Of a stretch of DNA of 64,000 nt, positions 27,173 to 36,378 are shown one piece after another. The first letter of the stretch is position 1; each line of letters opens with the position of its first letter. The DNA comes from Vibrio xiamenensis (GTDB lineage Bacteria; Pseudomonadota; Gammaproteobacteria; Enterobacterales; Vibrionaceae): NCBI RefSeq assembly GCF_900100015.1, contig NZ_FNDD01000010.1, positions 1-64,000 on the forward strand, written 5' to 3'. Below the pieces are notes generated by a model. The model worked only from the letters and a program-made list of their open reading frames with translations, made no database searches and was not told the DNA's origin. Position numbers and translations under genes: made by a program.

Positions 27173-28047
27173 GTGAGCCGCGGCTGAATAAAATCGATGA
27201 ACGCCGAAATCCGTTTGGCCACTAACGACGATTTGTAATACACAGCGGTAACTTGCTCGCGGTTGCTGCCCGAAATTTTGTACTGTTGCAAAACCTCCAC
27301 CAGCGCGCCCATTTGCAGATCTTCGCGAAGCATAAACGCGGACAGACACGTAATCCCATTGCCAGCAAGCGCCAACTGACGCACCGTTTCGCCGTTGCTG
27401 GTTTTGAGCGTCGGTGCAACATAGTTATCACCGTCAAGCGGCCATTCATTGAGCGCTTTGGAACCGATAAAACCGATAATGTCATGTTCGGCAAGATCCG
27501 ATTTGCACTTTGGAATGCCTCTTTGCGCGAGGTATTCTGGCGAAGCCACCATAAACAATTCACTGCGACCCAACGCCCTAGCATGCAATGTTGAATCGCT
27601 CAGCCCGCCAATACGAATTGCCACATCAACACGCTTTTCAAGTAAATCGACGTACCCTTCGTTGGACGACAACTCAAGTTCAATTTCCGGAAACGCGCGG
27701 CGAAAGTCGGCAATCAGCGGCACCAACTGATGAAAAATAAATGGACTGGCAGCGTCGACTCGCAACTTACCGCGAGGCATTTCGCCATGGCTGCGTACAT
27801 CATTCTCAGCGCTTTGCAACATGGCTAGGCCGCTACGAATTTGTTCGACAAACTGCCGCCCTTCTTCAGTCAGTTCTACACGCCTTGTGGTGCGGTTAAG
27901 TAACGTCACACCAAGCAGAGTTTCTAATTTACTGACTGCGCGCGAGACTCGTGCCACTTGAATATTAAGTGCTTCTGCAGCCGCGGAAAAACCGCCGCTG
28001 TCGACCACAGTAAGCAAAATTTCTAAATCGTCTGAACGCGTTAGCAT
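27166..28047 (-). CDS. LysR-family transcriptional regulator
   Basis: 293 residues. HTH at the N-terminus ('DSGGFSAAAEALNIQVARVSRAVSKLE', shown here in two parts: DSGGFSAAAEALN and IQVARVSRAVSKLE), then 'LLNRTTRRVELTEEGRQF', and an effector domain with 'MPRGKLRVDAASPFIFHQLVPLI' style start (MPRGKLRVDAA) and 'KRVDVAIRIGGLSDS'. These are marks of the CrgA/DsdC-like group that often controls a reductase or dehydrogenase. It is convergent to the OYE gene and downstream of a chemoreceptor gene on the same strand but behind that gene's terminator, so targets are unclear. Its last codons lie in an 18-bp tandem repeat, so the exact C-terminus may vary between strains. Confidence 0.88.
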   Translation of the reverse strand: MLTRSDDLEILLTVVDSGGFSAAAEALNIQVARVSRAVSKLETLLGVTLLNRTTRRVELTEEGRQFVEQIRSGLAMLQSAENDVRSHGEMPRGKLRVDAASPFIFHQLVPLIADFRRAFPEIELELSSNEGYVDLLEKRVDVAIRIGGLSDSTLHARALGRSELFMVASPEYLAQRGIPKCKSDLAEHDIIGFIGSKALNEWPLDGDNYVAPTLKTSNGETVRQLALAGNGITCLSAFMLREDLQMGALVEVLQQYKISGSNREQVTAVYYKSSLVAKRISAFIDFIQPRLTL

Positions 28048-28141
28048 CGCTAAGCTCCAAAAAAATTTTTTTGACTATAACAAAAACACCCGCTCGAGAG
28101 CGAAACAGCGCCAAACTTAGTATTACTAATCAAGACAGCAA

Positions 28142-28164
28142 AAAGGGAGCATCATGCTCCCTTT
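28142..28164 (-). terminator. Rho-independent terminator of the chemoreceptor gene
   Basis: Ten-base-pair stem AAAGGGAGCA / TGCTCCCTTT with loop TGA (minus strand), followed by TTTTTGCTG. It starts about 30 bases after the chemoreceptor stop codon. Confidence 0.88.
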
Positions 28165-28193
28165 GTTTATGTTCTCAACAATAAGTGGCTAAT

Positions 28194-29930
28194 TTACTGC
28201 ACTTTGAATCTGCTCACTACAGAAGAAAGATCTTGCGATGTCTCTTTTAGCTCGCCGCTTACAGTGGTGGTTTGCGATGCGTTTTCGTTGAGCTGACGAA
28301 TGATCTCTTGAATCGCCACCATGTTGCGACTCACCTCTTCGGTTACCTGACGCTGTTCTAGCGCCGAGGTTGCCATTAGCGAGTTCAAATCGTTGATCTC
28401 AGCCACAGAGTCAGTAACGATATTTAGCGAATCCATCACCTTGTTGGTGTGCTCTGCGGTGTTTTCACAGCGGTTGCGAGTCGATTCCATATCATTAACC
28501 ACGTTTTCTGCTGTGAGACGCAGTTTCTCAATGATTTCGTTAATCTGCGAAGTGCTTTGCTGGGTACGAGCGGCCAGAGCGCGAACCTCGTCCGCAACGA
28601 CCGCAAAACCACGACCTTGATCGCCAGCACGCGCCGCTTCAATCGCCGCATTCAGTGCCAGCAGGTTGGTTTGCTCAGCAATTTCACCAATAACTTGAAG
28701 CACGGAGCCGATTTCTTGAGTATCGCGGTTCATTTCACCAATCGTGCCCGACATCGCGACCACTTGATCCACGAGTGCGTTAACACTGTTCACCGCATCA
28801 GTCACCGTGTGTTTTGACTCTTCTGCATTGCGGTTAGTGCGCTCGGTCAGGGTCGCTGCATCACCAGCGCTTTGCTCGACAGAACTTGCCGACGCGCTCA
28901 TTTCTTCAATCGCGGTGATCGCTTGCTCAGTCTCTAGAGTATGACGCTCAAGCGTTTTAGCATTGGATTGTGATTGCTGATTCAGTTCCTGAATCGCGTT
29001 ATCAATCTGTTTCGATGACTCCGAAACCTCGATAAACATGGTTTGCAGTTTTTCAATGAACAGGTTGATTGAGTTGGAAATCTGGCCAATTTCGTCTTTG
29101 CTGTCTACCGCCAAGCGCTGAGTCAAATCGCCGTTACCTTGTGACAAATCGCCAACCAGAGAATTCAAACGAGCCAGTGGCTTAAATGCAATATGCAGTA
29201 ACACCACACTGATGCCGATAACCAGCGCTGCACACACCAACAAAGCAAGAGTGATCTTCCAGTTAATTTTGTCGGTGTTATTTTGAATGCTGTCACGGTC
29301 GATGTAACCCGTCAGTTGCCAATCTTGACCCGCAAAGTCCATATGACGTTCAACTGGAATCAAGTTATCACCATGCTTATTGGAGAAAATAACTTTATCA
29401 CCCGCCAGAAGCTCTGCGTAGCTGCCTTCTAACGCGTAATCGTTGATGACTTTAACCAGATCCGATAAATCCATAACGAAAAAGTCGACCGATTCATCGA
29501 TACGCTTGATGGAAATAGTCACTAGCTGTTTATCATCAACATCCTGAACAGGGCTTACCACCATATCGCTGCCAATGTTCTCAGCTTTATCTATGTAAGG
29601 CTGTGCGGGACCATCTTCCATAGTACCGGTTTCGTCAAATGCGTAACCGTTAATCACTTTTACTACTTTCGCAAACCCAGAGTTTTCTTGAGTTTCCGCA
29701 ACGTCCATCATACTAAAGTTCAAACTGCTCGCGAGAGACAATTTAGACTCAAGTTCGGTTTCAAGCTTTTTATGTAACAGATTGATATTATGAGTAATAC
29801 TCTTAGAATCAGACTGGTAAATATAATTGCTGATGAAGTGGTTTACACTAAAATAAGAAACAAGAATCGTAATAAAGATAATCGCAACGATTAACGATAA
29901 TAGCTTGTTTTTGAAGGACAAATTGGCCAT
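28194..29930 (-). CDS. Methyl-accepting chemotaxis protein
   Basis: 578 residues. TM helix at about 10-32, a periplasmic Cache-like sensor of roughly 190 residues, a second TM near 226-248 ('[20 protein letters not shown]'), HAMP ('[23 protein letters not shown]', here reduced to PLARLNSL and GNGDLTQRL), and a long coiled-coil signalling domain. The highly conserved hairpin tip is intact ('[18 protein letters not shown]' and '[15 protein letters not shown]'). No C-terminal CheR-tethering pentapeptide is visible; the protein ends 'SRFKVQ'. Ligand is unknown. Monocistronic with its own terminator. Confidence 0.94.
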   Translation of the reverse strand: MANLSFKNKLLSLIVAIIFITILVSYFSVNHFISNYIYQSDSKSITHNINLLHKKLETELESKLSLASSLNFSMMDVAETQENSGFAKVVKVINGYAFDETGTMEDGPAQPYIDKAENIGSDMVVSPVQDVDDKQLVTISIKRIDESVDFFVMDLSDLVKVINDYALEGSYAELLAGDKVIFSNKHGDNLIPVERHMDFAGQDWQLTGYIDRDSIQNNTDKINWKITLALLVCAALVIGISVVLLHIAFKPLARLNSLVGDLSQGNGDLTQRLAVDSKDEIGQISNSINLFIEKLQTMFIEVSESSKQIDNAIQELNQQSQSNAKTLERHTLETEQAITAIEEMSASASSVEQSAGDAATLTERTNRNAEESKHTVTDAVNSVNALVDQVVAMSGTIGEMNRDTQEIGSVLQVIGEIAEQTNLLALNAAIEAARAGDQGRGFAVVADEVRALAARTQQSTSQINEIIEKLRLTAENVVNDMESTRNRCENTAEHTNKVMDSLNIVTDSVAEINDLNSLMATSALEQRQVTEEVSRNMVAIQEIIRQLNENASQTTTVSGELKETSQDLSSVVSRFKVQ

Positions 29931-30249
29931 AACACTTTACATCCTTAAAAAGTGACTTTTAAGTTACGCTGCAAATAACAGCGAAAAAAGAATAAAAATA
30001 AACGTAAACGCTTTTATTTTCTCAATGCTCAATAGTAAGGCGGTAGTTCTTTCGTTTCAATTAAAACCAATCATTCTCATTTATTAAATTTATAAACTCA
30101 GACAAATCTACAACTTAAGAATTGTAAGGCAGTAATTTATATTGAAGACGTCAATCTTGGCACGGAACAATATCAAGAGTATCGACAGCGCTATGGTTTA
30201 TGGTTATGGTTTTAAACTTGGTTCACCTTAACAAATGAGTCCTTTAACG
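29931..30249. other. Divergent upstream region of the chemoreceptor and frp genes
   Basis: About 320 bp without a gene, AT-rich. On the minus strand AATGAGAATGATTGG near 30069-30083 resembles half of a Fur box, but the second half is poor. No clear sigma-28 promoter was recognised for the chemoreceptor. Confidence 0.35.
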
Positions 30250-30972
30250 ATGAATTCGGTTATCGACACGATCTTGTCTCATCGCTCTATTCGCCAGTTC
30301 ACAGAGCAACCTATCGAAAAGCAGCAACTTGATGCCATTCTTCAATCCGGTATCGCCGCCTCTTCTTCCAGCCTTTTACAGGTGGTGAGCGTTATTCGCG
30401 TCACCGACCCGAAAAAGCGCCAAGCGCTGGCCAAATACGCGGGTAATCAGCCTTATGTCGAAAGCGCGGCAGAGTTTTTGGTGTTTTGTATCGATTACCA
30501 ACGCCATTATCAAATGAACCCGCAAGTGAAGCCCGAGTTTGCCGAACTCACTTTAATCGGCGCTGCCGATGCGGGAATTATGGCGCAAAACTGTTTGTTG
30601 GCGGCGGAATCACTTGGGCTTGGCGGCGTGTATATTGGTGGCCTGCGTAACTGCGCCAAAGAGGTTGATGAACTGCTTGAACTGCCACCTTACACAGCGG
30701 TGTTGTTCGGTATGTGTTTAGGCCATCCCGCTCAGCAGCCGGATCTCAAACCGCGTTTACCGGCTGACGTCATCGTACATGAAAACAGCTACCAGCCATT
30801 TCAGGCTCAGCAAATTTCTGACTACGATGCCAAAATGCACGCTTATTATGCCAATCGCTCGAGTAATCAAAAGCAAAGCACATGGTCGCAAGAGGTGACC
30901 ACCAAGCTGTCTGGTGAGTCACGACCACATATCATGGGCTATCTCAATGGCAAAGGGTTGAACAAAAAGTAG
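30250..30972 (+). CDS. frp: NADPH-flavin oxidoreductase / oxygen-insensitive nitroreductase (FRP, NfsA family)
   Basis: 240 residues from the ATG at 30250; an ATG at 30235 would add five residues, but the shorter form aligns end to end with Vibrio harveyi FRP as I recall it. Shared marks: 'HRSIRQFTEQPI' near 10-21, 'GIAASSSSLLQVVSVIRVTD', 'AEFLVFCIDYQRH', 'AQNCLLAAESLGLGGVYIGGLRN' (as AQNCLLAAESLGLG and GVYIGGLRN), 'FGMCLGHPA' and 'STWSQEVTTKL'. FRP reduces FMN with NADPH, supplying FMNH2 to luciferase in luminous species, and also reduces nitro compounds and quinones. Cytosolic dimer. Presence does not prove luminescence, since non-luminous vibrios also carry it. Confidence 0.92.
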   Translation: MNSVIDTILSHRSIRQFTEQPIEKQQLDAILQSGIAASSSSLLQVVSVIRVTDPKKRQALAKYAGNQPYVESAAEFLVFCIDYQRHYQMNPQVKPEFAELTLIGAADAGIMAQNCLLAAESLGLGGVYIGGLRNCAKEVDELLELPPYTAVLFGMCLGHPAQQPDLKPRLPADVIVHENSYQPFQAQQISDYDAKMHAYYANRSSNQKQSTWSQEVTTKLSGESRPHIMGYLNGKGLNKK

Positions 30973-31030
30973 CGCCCGCAGCCGTAATCTATCAGCCACA
31001 AACCTCATCATCCAGACGGTTGCGAGCTGA

Positions 31031-31064
31031 CAATAAAAAAGCCGCATTAGCGGCTTTTTTATTG
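31031..31064. terminator. Bidirectional terminator between frp and the DUF6279 lipoprotein
   Basis: A long perfect stem, CAATAAAAAAGCCGC with its complement around loop ATTA, giving T-runs on both strands. Confidence 0.9.
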
Positions 31065-31079
31065 TCGATGCGAAAGTCA

Positions 31080-31919
31080 TTACTCGCTGTCGATGACTTC
31101 CAATGCCATCTCTTTCCAGTCCTTTAGCTCGCTGCGCACATGCTCAGTTTGCTTTGGCGTCATGGCACGAATGATATCCACCAAGTAACGCGCACTGAGC
31201 GCTTGGTTATAGGCGTTCTTGGTTTTGAGCTCAGCGGAAAAAAACGATTCAGGCTCAAGCAGCATGGTTTCAAATTGGCGGCTGAAATAATCGTGGTCTA
31301 AGCGCCTTGCCAGCAGCGTCTTCAATTCGATTCGCATTCGAGTTTGCTGGTCTATCCATTCCGGCTTGGTCACCTTCATTTCGCTTTGCCACTCCTTGAG
31401 TAATTGGCGCTGTTTATCGGTAAGCTCGCCTAGCCAATCTTCAAGATTGTCACTGATTTGTTCGTAGTAGTATTTGCGAATTTGCTCGTCACTCATCGGC
31501 ACAAATTTTTGTTTGAATTTACTGTGGCGCTGGCGTACCGAACTCATCAATTCATCCACTTGCTTATCACTCATTAAAGCGGTGATGCGTTCAATGTCAG
31601 GTTCGGCTTTACGCAGTAAGTTTTGCGTATATGAAGCGATAATACGACGCTGGCGATGAAACTCTTCCAGGCTAAACTGGCTAGGGTCCATTGTCAGTAG
31701 TTGATCAATGTGCGCGACATATTTGGGAATTTCGACCTGGCGATGCCATTGACTGAGATGAGCAACACTGTCACTGATCATCTGCTCTTGCTGATCGGTC
31801 AGATCAACGTAATCTTCTAGGTAATCAATCACAAACCAATCAATGTTACGATAGATAAACTGTGTGCTACACCCAACCAAGGCGACACACAGTATCAGTA
31901 ATCCCAGCCATTTTTTCAT
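31080..31919 (-). CDS. DUF6279-type lipoprotein
   Basis: 279 residues from the ATG at 31919, with GGAG about seven bases upstream; a TTG at 31931 is in frame but contains that site. The signal peptide ends in a lipobox 'LVGC', giving a lipid-modified Cys near residue 17. The mature protein is almost all helical and charged, with 'YRNIDWFVIDYLEDYVDLTDQQ' style start (quoted as YRNIDWFVIDYLEDYV) and repeated 'L(T/S)DKQ' segments. This matches the DUF6279 family of proteobacterial lipoproteins, of unknown function. Single gene between two terminators or gaps. Confidence 0.75.
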   Translation of the reverse strand: MKKWLGLLILCVALVGCSTQFIYRNIDWFVIDYLEDYVDLTDQQEQMISDSVAHLSQWHRQVEIPKYVAHIDQLLTMDPSQFSLEEFHRQRRIIASYTQNLLRKAEPDIERITALMSDKQVDELMSSVRQRHSKFKQKFVPMSDEQIRKYYYEQISDNLEDWLGELTDKQRQLLKEWQSEMKVTKPEWIDQQTRMRIELKTLLARRLDHDYFSRQFETMLLEPESFFSAELKTKNAYNQALSARYLVDIIRAMTPKQTEHVRSELKDWKEMALEVIDSE

Positions 31920-32006
31920 TGCTACTCCCAAGCTTATCGCCTAATGCCGCTGTGTTATTTGCGTCCATACTCAATGTTTTGTATGACATTTTTGCTTAAA
32001 AGTTCA

Positions 32007-33719
32007 TCATCTTGTGTCACGTTTTATCACCACATCACAAAAATCAATCCAACCATTCGCCAGTAATTCTGTCACACTGACTCGCGATGAGAAATGCAAA
32101 TGCTGCTTGACGTGAAATAGCGGCGCGTAAACAAAATCTTGCTGCAACAAACCTTCACAACCCTGCAGTTGCGCGATTCGCTGTGACTCACTATCGGCCT
32201 CAAGCGCCTTGAACACGGCAAGGTGCAAGCGCCGTTTTTGCTCGGGCAATAAACAGGAATCCAGTGCTCGACTGCCCATCAACCAACTGAGTAAAGACAA
32301 CTCGATGTCATCACTTAACACTTCACCACTGATAATAATATCGGCTTGTTGTTGGATTTCTGTACGTTCAAATTGGGGAAACTCTTCCACTCGATAGCGG
32401 CAAGGCAGCCCAAGTTTGGTGAGCATTTGCGCATAATATTTAGCAAGATCGACGTGTTGGTAGAGTTGATAGGTTAAGATCACTAGCGGTTCATCGAGCT
32501 TTGGCAGCATATCGATAAGCGCTTTGGCTCGCTCGAAATCAGCGCTAGGGACACAGCCGGGCTGCCCTGCCATACTTGCTGCGCCCGCCACTTCCTGATC
32601 AATAATTTGGGGTGGCAGACCAAGCGCAAGCAACGCTTCAACTAAAGTATTGCGGTTGGCCAACACCGCAAGCCAAGCGCGCCTGTTGGCGTTAATCAGC
32701 AAATATTCGGCCCCTTTCTCCCACTGCTGTTGCAAACTGGCACTGGATTGATTGGTTAAATGTTGATATTGAAGGTTATAGATGTCGCTGTGCAGCTCAA
32801 ACTGTTTGGCGTGATCGCCCACATTCCAGATATCAACGCCATCAATCCAAGGGCGATGACCGTGGTAATGCGGGAAAACGGCCAAGCGCGTACACCACTT
32901 CGTTTGTTCTACCAGCTCAAACGGCCCACTACCGAGCACTTTTTCTTCCGTTAACTTACTGATCCCCATTGGATCTTTGCTAATTAATTTGGCCAGTAGC
33001 GATGCCATCTTTGCGCTTTGAATCCGCAAAGTATAATCATCCAGCGCATCAAAACCGTCGATAAAGCGATACAACTGGGCGTTCGCCCCCTCACTTGCTA
33101 GCAAGCGCTGAAAATGTGCGACGACATCGCCAGCCAGTATTGCGCTGCCATCATGAAAACGCAGACCTTTACGCAGCGTAATGGTCAGAGTATCCCCTTG
33201 AATCGTCCAAGAATGAGCAAGATCCCCCACCAATTGGCCAGACTTTTCATCCCATTTAAGCAATGTGGCGTACAAATAACTCGCAATATGTTGCTCGGTG
33301 CGACGAGTAATACCAATGGCATCTAGGTCGTGAGTGCCACGATAAAACGGCACCTGCAAAATATCTCGCTGGTGATCCTCGGTTTGATAACGGGCCATAT
33401 ATTGGCTCAATAGCTGAGATTTTTGCTGCTCTTCCACCAGCGCCAGAGCCTGAGACACTTTGTTGCTGTCCAACCACAGATACGCCTGCTCCTCAAGCAT
33501 ACGGTGAACATCTTTAAGCAAAGTAACACTGGGGTAATGACCGCGACCGACACCGGCTTGCCAAGTGATGATGTTTTCTGCCACTAGCCGCTTAATCACA
33601 AATTGCGCATTGCGCTTGGTGCAGGACAGCGCCTCACTCAGTTGATCCAATGACACCGAAGTGGGAATACCAAGCACGCAATATTTGGCCAAAAACTTCA
33701 GTGCTAACCAATATTTCAT
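32007..33719 (-). CDS. SgrR-family transcriptional regulator (HTH plus solute-binding domain)
   Basis: 570 residues. The N-terminal winged HTH (about 1-110, 'LSEALSCTKRNAQFVIKRL') is followed by an SBP_bac_5 dipeptide-binding-protein-like domain with 'DLAHSWTIQGDTLTITLRKGLRFHDGS' (split: DLAHSWTIQGDTL and TITLRKGLRFHDGS) and 'VFKALEADSESQRI'. This fusion defines SgrR. In E. coli SgrR senses sugar-phosphate stress and activates sgrS and setA. Here it is divergent from an MFS exporter with only 91 bp between the starts. The ATG at 33719 has AAGGA upstream. There is no space for an sgrS-type RNA, so the exporter is the probable target. Confidence 0.85.
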   Translation of the reverse strand: MKYWLALKFLAKYCVLGIPTSVSLDQLSEALSCTKRNAQFVIKRLVAENIITWQAGVGRGHYPSVTLLKDVHRMLEEQAYLWLDSNKVSQALALVEEQQKSQLLSQYMARYQTEDHQRDILQVPFYRGTHDLDAIGITRRTEQHIASYLYATLLKWDEKSGQLVGDLAHSWTIQGDTLTITLRKGLRFHDGSAILAGDVVAHFQRLLASEGANAQLYRFIDGFDALDDYTLRIQSAKMASLLAKLISKDPMGISKLTEEKVLGSGPFELVEQTKWCTRLAVFPHYHGHRPWIDGVDIWNVGDHAKQFELHSDIYNLQYQHLTNQSSASLQQQWEKGAEYLLINANRRAWLAVLANRNTLVEALLALGLPPQIIDQEVAGAASMAGQPGCVPSADFERAKALIDMLPKLDEPLVILTYQLYQHVDLAKYYAQMLTKLGLPCRYRVEEFPQFERTEIQQQADIIISGEVLSDDIELSLLSWLMGSRALDSCLLPEQKRRLHLAVFKALEADSESQRIAQLQGCEGLLQQDFVYAPLFHVKQHLHFSSRVSVTELLANGWIDFCDVVIKRDTR

Positions 33720-33810
33720 AAAGGTGAAATCCTTAAATTATATTTCTATTTTTCTTCATCTTTTAGTCGAGATAATAACCTCAAGCTTTCGCGATGAAAA
33801 AGGAAAAAAG

Positions 33811-35031
33811 ATGACAACGTTAAGCTCGACCGCCCCTTCTATCTGGAAAAATCACGCATTTTCGGTACTGTTTAGCACCGCGCTGTTTGCCGATTTCAGC
33901 GGTAAAATCTACGATTTAGCTCTACCGCTACTGGTATTTGATTTAACCCACTCTTCACAATGGATGGGTTGGATGCGCGCGGTGGAATTTCTGCCCAATT
34001 TGCTATTGGCGCTGTTTATTGGTGTCTGGGTCGATAAAAGTGATAAAAAACGCTGGTCACAATGGATGTTGATTGGTCAATTCACGACTCTCATTACGGC
34101 TTATCTTGCCGTTGAACATTTGGCAAAGCCGCTTGTGGTGCTGTTTCCCTGTGCTTTTTTGATGATGGCGTTTAACTACGGTTATCAAAATGCGCGCATG
34201 TCGATTCTTAAACACGCTTTGCCACAACAAATGCAAAATCTGGCGACCGCACGGATCAGTTCGTTATATAGCATCATGGAAACCATTGGTCCGGTACTGT
34301 CTGGCGCGATTTTAATGCTGTCTGCCATTCATCACGTATTTGTACTCTGTGCCGCTCTATTATTGCTGTCTTTTTGGCGCCTGCACCGTTTGTCCTATCA
34401 GGAAAACGCCGCGATATTGAGCAATCAAAAAGCGCCGGTGTTAAAGCAAATCGCTCAAGGTTGGCAGCTCTGGTATCAAGAGAAAAATATGCGTTTGATT
34501 ACCTACGCCGTGATGGTAATCAATACCACTGGCGCGGTATTTTGGATTCAAGCGATTTACTTTGCCAAAGCCGATCTGGCATTAGACTCACTGCAAGTCA
34601 GTTACTTGGTTGCCGCTTCGGGTATTGGCGGTCTGCTAGGCGCGTTCAGCGCGGAAAAGATTCGCGCTAAAATTGGCTTAGGGCGGCTACTTATCGGCTC
34701 AATCGTATTGGAATCCTTGGGTTTTCTTTTCCCAGCCCTGTATTCCCATCTCTTTGCTTTGGCAGCCTCGCTGTTTTGGATATCGAGTATTGGCTTATAC
34801 AGCAACATTTGCATTTGGAGCTACCGCCAAGAAGCGTTTGAATCGCAGCACATTGGCAAAGTTGCGGGCATTACCGGGTCACTATTTAAGCTGTTGATGC
34901 CATTTGGTCTCGCCGCCTCTGGCTACCTTGTCAGCGATTTGGGACTGACGAGCGTGTTTATCACCTGCTGCGTTGTACAATTGCTCACCGGGCTCACATT
35001 ATGTTTTACCCGCGTTGCCAAAATCGCTTAG
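33811..35031 (+). CDS. MFS transporter (MFS_3/EntS-like exporter)
   Basis: 406 residues from the ATG at 33811, which has AAGGAAAAAAG upstream; the frame runs back to 33661 inside the divergent gene's region. About 12 TM helices, with 'FADFSGKIYDLALPLLVFDL' in the first and the cytoplasmic loop 'GVWVDKSDKKRWSQW'. The pattern fits MFS_3 exporters such as EntS and macrolide pumps. Position beside an SgrR-like regulator mirrors E. coli sgrR-setA, where SetA exports sugars. Substrate here is unknown. The protein does not look like SetA beyond being MFS, so the parallel may be only in layout. Confidence 0.85.
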   Translation: MTTLSSTAPSIWKNHAFSVLFSTALFADFSGKIYDLALPLLVFDLTHSSQWMGWMRAVEFLPNLLLALFIGVWVDKSDKKRWSQWMLIGQFTTLITAYLAVEHLAKPLVVLFPCAFLMMAFNYGYQNARMSILKHALPQQMQNLATARISSLYSIMETIGPVLSGAILMLSAIHHVFVLCAALLLLSFWRLHRLSYQENAAILSNQKAPVLKQIAQGWQLWYQEKNMRLITYAVMVINTTGAVFWIQAIYFAKADLALDSLQVSYLVAASGIGGLLGAFSAEKIRAKIGLGRLLIGSIVLESLGFLFPALYSHLFALAASLFWISSIGLYSNICIWSYRQEAFESQHIGKVAGITGSLFKLLMPFGLAASGYLVSDLGLTSVFITCCVVQLLTGLTLCFTRVAKIA

Positions 35032-35183
35032 CCCGTAGATGTCTTCTGTTCTTTCTCCGATACCAGATAACAAATGTTAAAAAATTGGACGTAAAACTGG
35101 AGTTTTTTTAACACAGGCTAACTGACCTCTTACATGAATTTGCGTAGTCTGAAAGTGAAAGCCAACCACGAAAGGAGTTGATT

Positions 35184-35537
35184 ATGAAAACATTTATTCT
35201 TCTTAGTAGCGCTTCAGTACTTGCGGTTAGCGCGCCAGTTTTAGCAGCACCACAAACACAGTACTCTGCAACGACTTTCCAAACTCAGTCGTACTCAGAT
35301 AAAAATATGGCCTACCAAGCCGGGCATAAGATGATGAATAAATTCTCCAATATGTCCGCTCAGCAACTGCGCGAAGAGTTGCCGATACTCGAACCGGAAT
35401 TGGATCAAAACAGCGTCGATATCAAAGACATGAACCTGCAAGTGCAAAAAGTAGCGCTTGAATCAGGGAAAATCCAATATCGTGCGATAGTTGATGTCGA
35501 TTACAACTACACTTACAACCGTGGTGGAGATAGCTAA
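35184..35537 (+). CDS. DUF3316-like small secreted protein
   Basis: 117 residues from the ATG at 35184, seven bases after AAAGGAG. A signal peptide is cleaved after 'PVLA' near residue 22. The mature part has 'AYQAGHKMMNKFSNMSAQQLREEL' (shown as AYQAGHKMMNKF and SNMSAQQLREEL) and a C-terminal beta segment 'IQYRAIVDVDYNYTY'. This follows the DUF3316 pattern known mainly from Vibrio, with unknown function and periplasmic location. A strong terminator follows. Confidence 0.72.
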   Translation: MKTFILLSSASVLAVSAPVLAAPQTQYSATTFQTQSYSDKNMAYQAGHKMMNKFSNMSAQQLREELPILEPELDQNSVDIKDMNLQVQKVALESGKIQYRAIVDVDYNYTYNRGGDS

Positions 35538-35605
35538 CCGACAGAGACTATTCTGATAGAAAGTTATCTTCTGATAGACAGTAAAACTCCCCCATTACAT
35601 CCTTT

Positions 35606-35634
35606 ACCACCTCAACTGAGGTGGTTTTTTTTTT
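35606..35634 (+). terminator. Rho-independent terminator of the DUF3316 gene
   Basis: Stem ACCACCTCA / TGAGGTGGT with a minimal loop and a run of ten T. Confidence 0.92.
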
Positions 35635-35928
35635 GCAAAACAGCGCCACTGCAAAGCTAGCAATCAAGTCACGAATCGGCGTAAAAATCCCTTACTACTG
35701 GCAATATTCATGGTCAAAATGTCGTTCTATTTCCATGTTAATTCGCGACATTACTGAAGTTACCAAATCGCTTCGAGTCACTTCAAATTAATTGCCAACA
35801 CCCAGTTACCATGGTCACAGCTTGCTTTACCAGAACCACCTTGCTAACAAAATTCACATTATTCTGAAATTGCTAACACTTATACTGATAAAGTGCGCGT
35901 CAATTAACAGTATTAATCTAAAGGGTTT
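35635..35928. other. Intergenic stretch, no gene seen
   Basis: About 290 bp between the DUF3316 terminator and the lipoprotein ribosome site. A reading frame from 35792 runs into the lipoprotein gene but has no ribosome site and an implausible N-terminus. No other structure recognised. Confidence 0.4.
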
Positions 35929-35941
35929 GGGAGCATATCGA

Positions 35942-36097
35942 ATGAGAAGTTGGATTGTCATGGCATTGGTTGGCTTTGCTTTAGCGGGATGTACTGAGGT
36001 AGGCAGCAAAGAGTGGTGTCAAGATATGAAAGAAAAACCGAAAGGCGATTGGACGGCCAATCAAGCAACCGATTTTGCCAAACACTGCATCTTTTAG
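35942..36097 (+). CDS. DUF3012-type small lipoprotein
   Basis: 51 residues from the ATG at 35942, eight bases after GGGAG. The signal peptide ends in a 'LAGC' lipobox with Cys17. The mature 35 residues 'EVGSKEWCQDMKEKPKGDW' and 'TANQATDFAKHCIF' match the DUF3012 family of tiny proteobacterial lipoproteins; two further cysteines may form a disulfide. Function is unknown. Confidence 0.82.
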   Translation: MRSWIVMALVGFALAGCTEVGSKEWCQDMKEKPKGDWTANQATDFAKHCIF

Positions 36098-36378
36098 CTC
36101 ATCCCATCGATTTTAGGTTTATTAATCGAATAAAAGACGGTAATTTACGCCCTTCGCGCCCAGACGTTAAATGACATTTATAACAGTAACGTTGGGTTAG
36201 CTAGGGTTGTAACCAAACCAAATGGTTGAATTCATTACAACAAGCCCAAATATTGAGCAAGGCTATCGTGAAGAGCGCGATAATTGCCGAATATCTCGTC
36301 GATTTGACCAGAATTCACAACCTGAGTTCGAACGTGAATCGTGATGTCTAAGACCGAATAACATTTGTGTATTGATCA

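Noticed and set aside
27122..27349. Alternative minus-strand frame at the LysR 3' end
   Set aside because: It overlaps the LysR gene in another frame and arises from the tandem repeat; no start signals.
30069..30083. Fur-box-like sequence between the chemoreceptor and frp
   Set aside because: Only about 11 of 19 positions match and the second half is poor.
33720..33810. Possible SgrS-type small RNA between sgrR-like and MFS genes
   Set aside because: The gap is 91 bp, has no terminator hairpin and is needed for two promoters.
35792..35941. N-terminal extension of the DUF3012 lipoprotein
   Set aside because: It would destroy the lipoprotein signal; GGGAG sits before the ATG at 35942.
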